Source of the DNA: Shewanella frigidimarina
Lineage (GTDB): Bacteria > Pseudomonadota > Gammaproteobacteria > Enterobacterales > Shewanellaceae
DNA: 64,000 nucleotides
Direction: 5' to 3'
Assembly (NCBI RefSeq): GCF_003797125.1
Contig: NZ_RKKE01000001.1
Location: forward strand, 434,001-498,000
Shown: piece by piece, positions 30,432 to 39,730 of the stretch
How positions within the stretch are numbered: position 1 is the first letter of the stretch
Layout of the letters: each line of letters begins with the position of its first letter
The notes under the pieces: generated by a model
The model's database searches: none
Told to the model about the DNA's origin: nothing
Seen by the model: only the letters and a program-made list of their open reading frames with translations
Position numbers and translations under genes: made by a program

Positions 30432-31133
30432 ATGAGTCCAGAACGTTTTGCCCGAATAAATCAAATGCTTGATAACCGCCAAGTCGACTTAACGGTTTGC
30501 CTTGATAAAGTGCATATGACCAATAATATTGCTGCGGTTCTTCGCTCTGCTGACTGTGTGGGCATACATCAAATTCATGCCGTGTGGCCCGATGATGATA
30601 TGCGGGTATCGGGTAATACCGCTTCTGGCAGCCAGCAATGGGTTAATACCGTTAAACATTACACGTTTAAAGAAGCTCACCAAGCTTTTAAAAAACAGAA
30701 AATGCAGGTATTAACCACTACATTTTCTGACTCTGCTGTCGATTTTCGTGAGATTGATTATACTCAACCCACTGCCATCGTAATGGGTAATGAACGCGAC
30801 GGCGTCAGCGCAGAAGCCATTGCCGCAGCAGACCAACATATCATTATTCCCATGCGTGGCATGGTGCAATCGCTTAACGTGTCGGTTGCGGCAGCACTAG
30901 TGATGTATGAAGCTCAGCGCCAGCGCGAAGTGGCTAATATGTACGGCAAACGAAGACTTGATAACAGCTACTGCCAGACGATGTTGTTTGAACAAGGTCA
31001 TCCGGTTTATGCCAAAGCGTGTCGCCGCAAACAGATCCCCTACCCAGCCATTGATGATCAAGGCCAAATTGTTGCCGACAAAGAGTGGTGGGATAGAATG
31101 CGCGCGCCTGATCCACAAGCGTTAGTGGGTTGA
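30432..31133 (+). CDS. trmH: tRNA (guanosine-18-2'-O)-methyltransferase
   Basis: SpoU-family knotted methyltransferase that modifies G18 of tRNAs. 233 residues, the normal TrmH length. N-terminal RLTVCLDKVHMTNNIAAVLR-like segment (VDLTVCLDKVHMTNNIAAVL), motif 2 AIVMGNERDGVSAEA and motif 3 IIIPMRGMVQSLNVSVAAAL are intact, including the catalytic Arg region. The C-terminal extension (KRKQIPYPAI-like, WWDRM) matches E. coli TrmH. Not linked here to spoT/rpoZ, as it is in some bacteria. Confidence 0.95.
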   Translation: MSPERFARINQMLDNRQVDLTVCLDKVHMTNNIAAVLRSADCVGIHQIHAVWPDDDMRVSGNTASGSQQWVNTVKHYTFKEAHQAFKKQKMQVLTTTFSDSAVDFREIDYTQPTAIVMGNERDGVSAEAIAAADQHIIIPMRGMVQSLNVSVAAALVMYEAQRQREVANMYGKRRLDNSYCQTMLFEQGHPVYAKACRRKQIPYPAIDDQGQIVADKEWWDRMRAPDPQALVG

Positions 31134-31330
31134 TGCATCACCTTAGTAAATCTACTAATAATTGAGGCTATTACTTGGCCTCAATTATTCTGCTCCATGA
31201 CTTGATAAGGATATTGATCAACTTGATAGATTATTAACCCATTTAAAATGGAGCGACGGGTTAGCGTGAATAACTTAATTTATCGTAGAGCCAAGTAAAC
31301 TCAACACCTTGCAGCCGATTAATTGGACAC

Positions 31331-32134
31331 TTACAGCTTACTGTCGGCATATTTCATCAAGTTGATATATGAATCAACATAATAAGCATCCCGGTTACTG
31401 GCTAAGAACGTTAATAGCTCAGAGTGCGCTTCAGATGACACCGATAAATAATCTCCTCCAACCCCATGAAATATTATGTTTACCAGTAAAGTGTCTGCAG
31501 GAATATTACGAATATAATTGATAAGCTCCTTGCCACTTTGGCCTTCGGGATACAATATCAGTGAAAATCGAGAATCTTTCCCTTGTCCTTTCACCGCAAT
31601 AAATAACGTATTGAGCTGACTCAGGTATTGTTGACGACTCAACACATCAGCGCCAATCACCATATCACCACAAGGCACCGTATAAGTCCGTTCCGATTGG
31701 CCATCAATCGCTTTTAAAAAAGTATTGGCGACTTCAAGTTCTTCAATCATCTGCGCCACGCTGTAATGATCAAGATCATTATGCGCATTTACCCAATCTC
31801 TATTCGGTAGTGAGGCTCGGCAAGGATGGTAAACACTGTGATTACCAAGTTCATGGCCATGGTTTGCAGCCGCTCGCCATTCATCTAGCCTTGCATTCAT
31901 TACCGGTGAATTTGGAACAATATAAAAAGACGCCTTAAAATTATGTTTATCCAGCGCAGGAATCACATTATCTAACTGGCTATTAAGCGCATCATCATAA
32001 GACAGACTAACGGCTAACTTGCTCCCGCCTGGCCAGGTGAAAGTATCAGCTTGTGTGTTAACAGTGCTTGGCATTTCGGCATAACTTGATGGTGAAACCA
32101 GTAATGCAGCAATCAAAGTGAAGTATTTAATCAT
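31331..32134 (-). CDS. Exported polysaccharide deacetylase-like protein
   Basis: 267 residues with a signal peptide ending near SSYAE (about residue 19). NodB-type fold: motif 1 SLSYDDALNS (D47, D48), motif 2 HELGNHSVYHP (metal ligands H99 and H103). The family removes acetyl groups from N-acetylated or O-acetylated glycans in the envelope or from exogenous chitin-like polymers. The C-terminal half includes a late motif LVNIIFHGVGGD. Substrate not readable. Single gene. Confidence 0.82.
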   Translation of the reverse strand: MIKYFTLIAALLVSPSSYAEMPSTVNTQADTFTWPGGSKLAVSLSYDDALNSQLDNVIPALDKHNFKASFYIVPNSPVMNARLDEWRAAANHGHELGNHSVYHPCRASLPNRDWVNAHNDLDHYSVAQMIEELEVANTFLKAIDGQSERTYTVPCGDMVIGADVLSRQQYLSQLNTLFIAVKGQGKDSRFSLILYPEGQSGKELINYIRNIPADTLLVNIIFHGVGGDYLSVSSEAHSELLTFLASNRDAYYVDSYINLMKYADSKL

Positions 32135-32459
32135 AGTAATTTATTGTCCCTAAAGTCACTTGAACTAATTCCTTGTCATTAATTCACATGCGCTTAATCC
32201 ACATCTGCACGGTTAAATTTTATGTACTCAAAAGCTCAATCGCTTGTTGAACTTGAGCGATATCATACATATTAGTCATTAGTGTTTATCCTATAGGCAA
32301 TTGCTGTTATACGGTAGCCGTTCTTTACACAGTATTGAAAGCTATCGTTTATTTAACGCATCAGGCAACTACGACTCAATCAACACAGATTCAATGATTG
32401 TATAATGCTGACAAACTATTTAGGATCAGCACATCTGATCGCAAACAAGAATTAACGTA
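32135..32459. other. Intergenic region with possible 19-codon ORF
   Basis: 325 bases between divergent genes. On the minus strand at 32279-32220 a 19-codon frame (MTNMYDIAQVQQAIELLST) has AGGA eight bases upstream; it could be a small protein or a gene stub, but support is thin. Otherwise only presumed promoters. Confidence 0.35.
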
Positions 32460-33086
32460 ATGACCACTGAGCTTTATTTTATCTACGACTCACATTGCCC
32501 TTGGAGCTATGCCACCACACCGTTGGTGAATGCATTGCAGCAAGCCTACCCAGAAATGAATGTACACTTACTGCATAGCGCGCATTACATCGGCAAAGAC
32601 AGTGCAGGCGAAGAGCAAATGCAAGCCGCCGCTAGAATAAGTGGACTAAAATTTGGTCGCGACCATATTCGTTACGCAAATAGCCCTAAAAGCTCAATCA
32701 AAACCGCAAACTTTATGGCCTGGTTAGAGATCAAACAAGCTGACAAGCAATTAGAGGTGCTCAATGCATTACAAAGGGCGCACTTTATTGAAGGCAACCC
32801 GCTTAGCAATAAGCACGACTTCACTGACATCGTCGAAAAATTTAAGCTGTCGCCATCAAATAAAGTGTTTAAAGATGAGCTTAGTATGGACGCAGAATAC
32901 GTACTGGAAGGCATAGAAGAAATCCAACAAATCATCGGAACCACCGGCTTTCCCGTATTGGTGATGACAGTTAATGATAACGCCATTTTTATCGACCACT
33001 CACAATATCTGAGCAGCCCTCATGCTGTAGTCGCTGCGGTTGAAAAAGAAGTAGCAGCGATTAAACTCGCTAAAAGTGAAGCATAG
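32460..33086 (+). CDS. DsbA-family thioredoxin-fold protein
   Basis: 208 residues, no signal peptide, so cytoplasmic. The active-site position reads C13-P-W-S16, a single-cysteine version of CxxC, in IYDSHCPWSYATTPL; the late cis-Pro loop GTTGFPVLVM fits the DsbA/FrnE/2-hydroxychromene-carboxylate-isomerase clan. A lone Cys suggests glutathione-dependent or monothiol chemistry rather than disulfide formation. Single gene, followed by a terminator. Confidence 0.8.
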   Translation: MTTELYFIYDSHCPWSYATTPLVNALQQAYPEMNVHLLHSAHYIGKDSAGEEQMQAAARISGLKFGRDHIRYANSPKSSIKTANFMAWLEIKQADKQLEVLNALQRAHFIEGNPLSNKHDFTDIVEKFKLSPSNKVFKDELSMDAEYVLEGIEEIQQIIGTTGFPVLVMTVNDNAIFIDHSQYLSSPHAVVAAVEKEVAAIKLAKSEA

Positions 33087-33143
33087 CGATAAGTCGCCAC
33101 TGGCCAGTCATCTCATCAATGCCTATCCACCAGCAGTAAGATC

Positions 33144-33175
33144 AAAAAACCACGGCTAATGACCGTGGTTTTTTA
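33144..33175 (+). terminator. Bidirectional terminator
   Basis: AAAAAACCACGG, loop CTAATGA, CCGTGGTTTTTT between convergent genes. Confidence 0.9.
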
Positions 33176-33202
33176 TTTACTAACGCCTTTTAACCGTAAA
33201 GG

Positions 33203-33847
33203 TTAAGCAATACTTTGAACTTGCGATGCCAGTAACCAAATCGCTAATGCAAAAAATATCACGCCCATAAACTTGTTTTGATAAGTACGAAACTTTTCAT
33301 TATTTAGTAAAGGTTTCCCCAAACTGCCCACTAATGCTACCAACAGCAAATTGAACGTCAATCCCATTACATTCAGCAGCAAACCTAGCGCCAGCATCTG
33401 TTCACCTGAACTAGCATTTAGCTGAGTAGAAACAAATTGGGGTAAAAATAGGACAAAAAAGATCAACGCTTTTGGGTTCAGTAAATTACTCATTACCGCA
33501 CGGCGATAGAGTAATTTAGCTAAATTATTTTGTTGTGCAATCTCAGGAGCGTCGCTCGCACCACTGCGCATACAATCCCAACCCATTTTAAGTAAATAGG
33601 CACCGCCTAATACTCGCAATACCTCTAATGCCATGGGATTCATCGCCACTAATGCAGACACGCCCATTGCAGCAAGTAAGGTTAAAATAAGTCCCGAGGT
33701 GGCATTACCAAAGCTGGCATACACCCCCACTTTGCGGCCATAACTCAAGCTGGAACTGGCGATCAACAGCATGTCAGGTCCAGGAATTAATAATAACGCA
33801 ACCACAGTGGTTAAATATAAAGGAAGCAAAGCCAGATCAATCATCAT
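33203..33847 (-). CDS. LysE/RhtB-family amino-acid exporter
   Basis: About 214 residues with five to six membrane helices. Signature LLIPGPDMLLIASSSLSYG and NLLNPKALIFFVLFLPQFV define the RhtB/LysE superfamily. Distinct from the paralogue at 9948. Starts at 33847 or 33844 are equally plausible; a TTG further upstream is less likely. Its promoter region carries a GC-rich discriminator and a perfect palindrome, suggesting regulation. Confidence 0.88.
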   Translation of the reverse strand: MMIDLALLPLYLTTVVALLLIPGPDMLLIASSSLSYGRKVGVYASFGNATSGLILTLLAAMGVSALVAMNPMALEVLRVLGGAYLLKMGWDCMRSGASDAPEIAQQNNLAKLLYRRAVMSNLLNPKALIFFVLFLPQFVSTQLNASSGEQMLALGLLLNVMGLTFNLLLVALVGSLGKPLLNNEKFRTYQNKFMGVIFFALAIWLLASQVQSIA

Positions 33848-33879
33848 AAAAAACAAGCAACTACTAAAACAGAAAATAA

Positions 33880-33923
33880 GGCGCGGATTCTACAGCTATT
33901 CAACATGAATGAAAGTCATGTTG
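33880..33923 (-). promoter_or_regulatory. Promoter and palindromic operator of the LysE-type gene
   Basis: On the minus strand TAGAAT (33892-33887) followed by CCGCGCC, identical over 14 bases to the rplU promoter element. Just upstream, overlapping the spacer and -35 region, lies a perfect inverted repeat CAACATGA-N7-TCATGTTG (33901-33923), a candidate operator. Confidence 0.5.
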
Positions 33924-34185
33924 GGCTTCAGGTTGTGTTTAAGCAGAATGACGATTGGCAGAGTTTGTTTACAGATGAAGTGATGAAATAAGAGGTGAAC
34001 AAACTTTACCCTCAAACTAGCTATTCTGGTTACTACAGACTAGTTATTTATAATAACAAAATATCAATAAACTATTATATTTCATATATATATAGTTAAT
34101 AATTATTCAGTTAAGTAAATATCAGTTATAGTATGAGAAATGGTAAGGCAATGATTCAAATAGAATAAATTAAAAGGAATTAAAT
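33924..34185. other. AT-rich left edge of accessory patch
   Basis: Composition changes sharply to long A/T runs (for example around 34060-34110), with no gene. Probably contains the promoter of the gene at 34186. Confidence 0.5.
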
Positions 34186-34761
34186 ATGACATCTGGCGAT
34201 TTGGCGATTACCGCTCAAGAACGAACAAATGTGCTTAATGGCAACTTAGAAGCTTTCTGGAGAAGTCGACTAAGCAAAAAAGATCCTGTAGCTCGGATTG
34301 GATATGCTCTATGGGTAACCGATACCACAAAATTAAAACATGTTATTCAAAGCGGCGATACTCATTTTTGGAATAACAAAGGGTTTGCTTACTGGGAGTT
34401 TATGGCTCGTTCGACTGTAGTTAATTTGGCAACCGGACTTGAACGTGGCGGCTTTCGGGGTACATTTTCACAAATGAGAGCGAAAATTAAAGACGTCGGT
34501 ATCGAAGTGGCAAATCAACATATATCCTTCGTTACACATGACTATGACAATGGCAATATTGGCGAAATAAAAGGTTTGCTCAGCCTTAAGCAAATGGCTG
34601 ACTACCATCACATCGCATTTAAATTGTTCAATATCCCTAACCATTTTTATGGTGGTACTTGGCTTAATAATGTTCCTGATGAAGCGGAATTTACATTGTA
34701 TGGTGAACTTTACTGCCATGACTGTGATTCTGCTGTTGGATATAAAGGAGCTAACCAATGA
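34186..34761 (+). CDS. Unrecognised protein, possibly a detached toxin-like domain
   Basis: 191 residues, no signal peptide. It resembles no housekeeping protein. Pattern LNGNLEAFWRSRLSKKDPVA at the start, MKQMADYHH-like His pair (ADYHHIAFKLFNIPNHFYGG) and a C-terminal CHDCD. I have a weak memory of similar segments at the C-termini of large Rhs/YD-repeat proteins, which would make this a stand-alone effector domain; this is not established. The next gene, a lipoprotein, overlaps it by four bases (ATGA), so the two are co-translated. AAAGGAA precedes the ATG. AT-rich relative to the surrounding genome. Confidence 0.55.
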   Translation: MTSGDLAITAQERTNVLNGNLEAFWRSRLSKKDPVARIGYALWVTDTTKLKHVIQSGDTHFWNNKGFAYWEFMARSTVVNLATGLERGGFRGTFSQMRAKIKDVGIEVANQHISFVTHDYDNGNIGEIKGLLSLKQMADYHHIAFKLFNIPNHFYGGTWLNNVPDEAEFTLYGELYCHDCDSAVGYKGANQ

Positions 34762-35351
34762 ATCAATTAATCATATTCACTCCACTATTATTAATCGCGG
34801 CATGCAGCCCGAGTACCAGTACAATAAAATGGGATAAATACTGTTTACCGAAGGCATATTTAACGCCAGCGTCACTATCTACCGCACCAAGTAACGATTC
34901 AAACTTTGATAAAAATACAGGTTATGGACCTTCAATTTTTTTTGAAGGTAAAGAGCTACACAAACATATTTCTTCTTTTAAAGTAACATCACCTAGCCAT
35001 TCAACAGGTAATATCTATCACCATATTCAAGTTAATCTTTCTAACAATAAAATTATTAAACATGTTTTGAATATTGAAGATTTAAGACATTCTGATATGG
35101 AAAACATCAAATTTGAAGATCAAAGCCCATATCATTGGGTGGCATATGATAAGGCTGGAAGCGATTACTTATATTGGGGGGATTGTATGTTAGATGGTCA
35201 CGGCGAAACAGATCCGAGTTATCGATGTACACATCAATTCAACATCGGAGACACTGTTGGAACTTATACTATTAAAGATGAAAATATACTTTTACATCAA
35301 AAAATTGATGAATTCATACTCAATAAACTTAATACATGGCAATGCAAGTAA
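34758..35351 (+). CDS. Putative lipoprotein, partner of the preceding gene
   Basis: 197 residues. Signal MNQLIIFTPLLLIAACSPS with lipobox LIAAC, acylated Cys16. The rest is hydrophilic with several cysteines (in WGDCML, YRCTHQ and the terminal WQCK). No family recognised. The ATGA overlap with the gene at 34186 suggests a functional pair; an immunity-lipoprotein role is one possibility if the upstream product is a toxin. AT-rich. Confidence 0.6.
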   Translation: MNQLIIFTPLLLIAACSPSTSTIKWDKYCLPKAYLTPASLSTAPSNDSNFDKNTGYGPSIFFEGKELHKHISSFKVTSPSHSTGNIYHHIQVNLSNNKIIKHVLNIEDLRHSDMENIKFEDQSPYHWVAYDKAGSDYLYWGDCMLDGHGETDPSYRCTHQFNIGDTVGTYTIKDENILLHQKIDEFILNKLNTWQCK

Positions 35352-35497
35352 ACTCATACCAGATTGGGACTAATAATATGTGCTCACTTAAGCACAAGAA
35401 TTAACATAAATCGTTGAACTTGAACTACCTAATACTTCTGAATTCCGTTGTAGTATCAATTTTAATACAAGACCAGACTAAATAGGATCATAAATAA

Positions 35498-35830
35498 ATG
35501 GAATTAACAGAAATAATAGGAAGTTATATATTAATTTTTTTTTTAAGTATTGTCTTTTCTTCATCTAAAGATAATGAGGTAGCATACATCTTAGGACCGG
35601 CATTATGCTACATACTCCCTTTTTTTACAGGTGATTTTTGGTCTCAGTTACTCGTGAGTATAATAGTTGCATTCCTAACATCTATATCGATAGGACAAGC
35701 AAAACTAGCAGGCGATGTAACAGGTACTGGAGCAGTCATGCTTATCTGTATAATAAGTCATTTTGTTTTATTCGTTATCAGTATCGCCGCATATTTCATT
35801 TTGACATTTTCAGGCTTCGTGATCGATTAA
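35498..35830 (+). CDS. Small membrane protein, unknown
   Basis: 110 residues with three to four hydrophobic segments (about 5-20, 30-45, 49-66, 76-105), no recognised family. Preceded by TAGGATCATAAATA, a plausible ribosome site. It is the third gene of the AT-rich patch; small multi-pass membrane proteins are common as immunity or accessory proteins, but nothing proves that here. Confidence 0.5.
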   Translation: MELTEIIGSYILIFFLSIVFSSSKDNEVAYILGPALCYILPFFTGDFWSQLLVSIIVAFLTSISIGQAKLAGDVTGTGAVMLICIISHFVLFVISIAAYFILTFSGFVID

Positions 35831-36022
35831 TAACAAGTCTACAAGGTCGATTGTAGCATTGCTAAGAATTAGTCTAATCAATTTTTATATATTGTTTTCA
35901 ATATTATTATGGATTTTTTAACTGCAATAAAACATCACATGCGCTGCCATGAGCGAAACTTAATGAGTAATACTTGATAAGTAAATTTAGCGTTAATTGT
36001 TTATCTAAACTCTCACAAAAGC

Positions 36023-36059
36023 AAAAGGCCAGCCCATTGGGCTAGCCTTTCGTTTTTTG
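36023..36059 (-). terminator. Terminator after DUF3297 gene
   Basis: AAAGGC..AGCCCA TTGGGCT..GCCTTT hairpin with T-runs on both sides, 26 bases past the minus-strand stop. It marks the right edge of the AT-rich patch. Confidence 0.8.
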
Positions 36060-36084
36060 ACGCTAAGAGTCAGCTTACTCAGTT

Positions 36085-36333
36085 CTACTTGTAGAACGCT
36101 TCAACCTTGCCTTTTACTGTCATCGTAAGCGGTTGGCCACGACGATCTAATGCTTTATGCGAGGCGACTTTTACCCAACCTTCACTGATGCAATATTCTT
36201 CAACATCTGCACGCTCTTTGCCATTAAACAAAATGCCAATCTCGTGTTCGAAAATTGCAGCCACATGATGTGGGCTACGTGGATTAACGCTAAGGCGATC
36301 AGGTAAAGCGGGTTTAGCAGTAGTGTCGTTCAT
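36085..36333 (-). CDS. DUF3297-like small protein
   Basis: 82 residues. PDRLSVNPRSPHH, IGILFNGKERADVEEYCISE and GWVKVASHKALDRRGQPLTM match the widespread DUF3297 family as I remember it. Small, soluble, function unknown. Single gene with its own terminator. Confidence 0.85.
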   Translation of the reverse strand: MNDTTAKPALPDRLSVNPRSPHHVAAIFEHEIGILFNGKERADVEEYCISEGWVKVASHKALDRRGQPLTMTVKGKVEAFYK

Positions 36334-37050
36334 TGTCGTGTGCTGTAGTTAATAAAACGTGCGCTATTGTAGGCAATACCAGCCTGATGCTCAATAGCGG
36401 CTGTCATAAATGTGAGCAGCATTATTTTCGAACTACTCAGACTGACAACTAGCTATTATTCTCTGGATAGAGTAATTAACCAAACTATCTGCCAACGTTA
36501 TGGTTACAGCCGTTAAAAACCACTAGGTTGCCTCAGAGCCAAAGCCTGCAATCAATATCGATTATGGCCTGAACAACACAAGGGATGTAGTTAGCCAGTA
36601 AAAACGTAGTGAACAGCTAAAAGACAGGGATAAGTCATCACAAAAAAAATGATACAAAGCATAGATAGACTAACAGCACTTGCTTGGTGCTTGAAATCCA
36701 TCTTCACCTTTTGATCTGTCTTAATGCATTTAGAGCTACATATAAACGACCAAAAATGAACTTTGATTGTTTAGAATACAGTTTACACTGACCTTCTAAT
36801 ACCCCTCTTCTCCCTTTTTATTATTCATTAGCATCACTTTTTCAGATTAGAACAATCGTTTTTATTCGCACCTACCATTTAGATACTTTCCTATACTCTG
36901 GTTTCGCCTAGTCATTTAAGCCCTAATTTTAATCCTCGAGTACATCAAATGGATAGTTAATAGCTTGAGTGGTTAATTAGGTTTTGTGTTTTAGCGTAAC
37001 CATACATCTTCACATGAAGCGAAGATGCGTTAACTTTAAGGAAGCTAACT
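36334..37050. other. 717-base intergenic region before the catalase-peroxidase
   Basis: No gene, repeat array or clear operator. GATAGTTAATAGCT at 36952-36965 loosely resembles half of an OxyR site (ATAG-N7-CT) but is too weak to call. The katG-like gene has AAGGAAG just before its ATG. Confidence 0.5.
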
Positions 37051-39324
37051 ATGAAACATCCATTATTTAATCAAAAAGTACTCGCGGGTTTTGTCAGCAT
37101 GCTGCTTATATCCGGCTCTGCTTTCGCCAGCAATAACGAAAAGTCAGAAATGACCAAGCCCAAAGGAGCTGTTGGAACTGGTGTAGCATTAGAAAACCAA
37201 GCAAGAACGAATCAATTTTGGTGGCCTGATCAACTTAATCTATCTGCGCTGCGTGACCACGATAAGCGCTCTAATCCTTATGGCGAAAACTTTGACTACG
37301 CCAAGGCATTTAACAGCCTAGATCTTGATAAAGTCAAACTAGACATTAATGCGTTACTGACCACATCTCAAGATTGGTGGCCGTCAGATTATGGCAACTA
37401 TGGCCCCTTTTTTATCCGTATGACATGGCACAGTGCAGGTACCTATCGCACCCTTGATGGCCGCGGCGGCGCAGGTGGTGGCCAACAACGTTTTGAACCA
37501 CTCAACAGCTGGCCTGATAATGCGAGTTTAGACAAAGCGCGACGTTTGCTCTGGCCAATCAAAATGAAGTATGGAGAAGCCATTTCTTGGTCTGATTTGA
37601 TTGTGTTAGCGGGTAATGTATCGCTTGAAAATATGGGCTTTAAAACCTACGGTTTTGCCGGTGGACGTAATGATGATTGGGAACCAGACATGGTGTACTG
37701 GGGACCAGAAATTGAAATGCTTGCTAGCGACAGAGAAGATAACGGCGGCAAGTTACAACGTCCGCTTGGTGCCACTCACATGGGCTTAATATACGTAAAC
37801 CCAGAGGGGCCAAAAGGCGTACCAGACCCATTGGGCTCAGCCAAAAATATTCGTGTAGCCTTTGAACGTATGGCGATGAACGATGAAGAAACACTAGCCC
37901 TAATTGCGGGTGGACACACATTTGGTAAAATGCACGGTGCGCACAAGCCTAAAGATTGTCTAGGCGCTGAACCTGCTGCAGCGGGTATCGAAGAGCAAGG
38001 CCTTGGCTGGAAAAACAAATGCGGTAAAGGACACTCTGAAGACACTATCACCAGTGGTTTAGAAGGAGCTTGGACTCAAGCCCCAACAAAATGGACCTCT
38101 TTATATCTAAGCAATTTACTTACCTTCGAGTGGAAACAAACTCGAAGCCCTGCTGGCGCTATCCAATGGATCCCAACAGACGAGTCGTTGCATAAAGCGG
38201 TTCCTGATGCGCATGTTAAAGGCAAGTTTCACGCTCCTGTCATGACAACAGCAGACTTAGCATTAAAGTATGATCCTGAGTATCGAAAAATTGCTGAACG
38301 CTTTTTAGCTGACCCAGAAGAATACCGCTTAGCTTTCGCTAAAGCTTGGTACAAACTGACCCATAGAGATATGGGCCCATCACGTAATTTCTTAGGCAAA
38401 GAAGTCCCTAAAGAAAGTCTAATTTGGCAAGATCCTATAGATGATAAAACACAATCAAATATAGATGCTGATGGCGTGCAAGAACTTAAAGCACAAATTC
38501 TAAAGTCTAACCTAACCGTGTCAGAGTTAGTGCGTGTGGCTTGGGCATCTGCGGCAAGTTACCGTCATTCAGACATGCGCGGTGGTGCAAACGGTGCACG
38601 TATTGCATTATCACCTCAAAAAGACTGGTCGATAAATAATCCGGCTGAAACCGCTAAAGTGATTAAAACACTAAAAGCGATTCAAGAGGACTACAACGAC
38701 AGCTTGTTTAGTAAAAGCAAAGTATCACTGGCCGACTTAATCGTTCTAGGGGGCACTGCTGCAATAGAAAAGGCCGCTAAAGATGCAGGTTTTACTGTAT
38801 CAGTGCCATTTAATGCTGGTCGTGGTGATGCCACACAAGCAATGACCGATATCAATGCCTTTAGTTTACTTGAGCTAACATCTGATGGTTTTAGAAATTA
38901 CTTTGACGCAGAGCAAAGCTACAAGTCGCCTGTGGACATGTTAGTTGATAAAGCAGACCAACTTAACCTATCGGTGCCAGAAATGACCGTTTTAGTGGGT
39001 GGATTACGAGCACTTGACGCTAACTACAAAGGGCTAAAACACGGAGTACTCACAAGCACTCCAGGCACCTTAAACAATGACTTTTTCGTCAATTTACTCG
39101 ACATGTCTACGGTTTGGAAAAAATCGTCAACCGATGGTATTTATGAGGGATTTGATCGTCAGTCAGGTCACAAAAAATGGACCGCCACCTCCGTCGATTT
39201 AGTCTTTGGTTCAAACTCAGAGCTTCGTGCAGTGTCTGAAGTGTATGCGTTTGATACATCGAAGCAAAAATTTGTCGAAGACTTTGCAGCAGCCTGGACT
39301 AAAGTAATGAACCTAGACCGTTAA
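37051..39324 (+). CDS. katG: Catalase-peroxidase with signal peptide
   Basis: 757 residues, duplicated class-I haem peroxidase. Distal haem residues R123, W126, H127 ([12 protein letters not shown]) and proximal H289 (IAGGHTFGK) are intact, as is the Trp-Tyr-Met adduct trio W126, Y248 (LIYVNPEGP) and M274 that gives catalase activity. Unusually for KatG, the N-terminus is a Sec signal peptide ([19 protein letters not shown], cleavage after SAFA, residue 27), placing the enzyme in the periplasm, as for KatP-like enzymes. It removes hydrogen peroxide. Single gene with a terminator 75 bases downstream. Confidence 0.96.
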   Translation: MKHPLFNQKVLAGFVSMLLISGSAFASNNEKSEMTKPKGAVGTGVALENQARTNQFWWPDQLNLSALRDHDKRSNPYGENFDYAKAFNSLDLDKVKLDINALLTTSQDWWPSDYGNYGPFFIRMTWHSAGTYRTLDGRGGAGGGQQRFEPLNSWPDNASLDKARRLLWPIKMKYGEAISWSDLIVLAGNVSLENMGFKTYGFAGGRNDDWEPDMVYWGPEIEMLASDREDNGGKLQRPLGATHMGLIYVNPEGPKGVPDPLGSAKNIRVAFERMAMNDEETLALIAGGHTFGKMHGAHKPKDCLGAEPAAAGIEEQGLGWKNKCGKGHSEDTITSGLEGAWTQAPTKWTSLYLSNLLTFEWKQTRSPAGAIQWIPTDESLHKAVPDAHVKGKFHAPVMTTADLALKYDPEYRKIAERFLADPEEYRLAFAKAWYKLTHRDMGPSRNFLGKEVPKESLIWQDPIDDKTQSNIDADGVQELKAQILKSNLTVSELVRVAWASAASYRHSDMRGGANGARIALSPQKDWSINNPAETAKVIKTLKAIQEDYNDSLFSKSKVSLADLIVLGGTAAIEKAAKDAGFTVSVPFNAGRGDATQAMTDINAFSLLELTSDGFRNYFDAEQSYKSPVDMLVDKADQLNLSVPEMTVLVGGLRALDANYKGLKHGVLTSTPGTLNNDFFVNLLDMSTVWKKSSTDGIYEGFDRQSGHKKWTATSVDLVFGSNSELRAVSEVYAFDTSKQKFVEDFAAAWTKVMNLDR

Positions 39325-39398
39325 TGTTAAGCCTAGCGACTAAATGCGGCAAAACGTAATAGTGGCAGCGTAACAGAGCTTGAATTTACAACATTCAG

Positions 39399-39427
39399 AA
39401 GCGAATCAATCGATTCGCTTTTTTTTA
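39399..39427 (+). terminator. Terminator after katG
   Basis: AGCGAATC, loop AATC, GATTCGCTTTTTTT. Confidence 0.88.
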
Positions 39428-39730
39428 TCTATAACACTCAAATAACCTTCGCTAAGCACACGACTATCAGATAATAACGTCTTATTCCAAGTGAGTAAGT
39501 AGAAGCCTTAGCCACCAAGTTGGCTAATGTCGAGCGGTACGAAAGTGCATGCTGTCATTTACACCGTGACGTTTCACAAAATATTTATGACTGAATTATT
39601 TTGCCACTATTACAGACAAAATATGGATCCACAAAATAAAAAAGGAGCCTGGTTAAGGCTCCTTTTTTTGGGGTAAATGATCGATATCAATAAGCTTTTA
39701 TAAATAAACTATTCTTGATAGCTTTTTAGC
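39428..39730. other. Intergenic region between convergent genes
   Basis: About 300 bases with no gene. Holds the minus-strand terminator AAAAGGAGCC, short loop, GGCTCCTTTT at 39638-39669. Confidence 0.6.
39638..39669 (-). terminator. Terminator after the outer-membrane protein gene
   Basis: Stem AAAAGGAGCC/GGCTCCTTTT with flanking A- and T-runs; effective in either direction. Confidence 0.85.

Noticed and set aside
36952..36965. Possible OxyR site before the catalase-peroxidase
   Set aside because: Only a half-match to ATAG-N7-CTAT, and the second half-site is missing.
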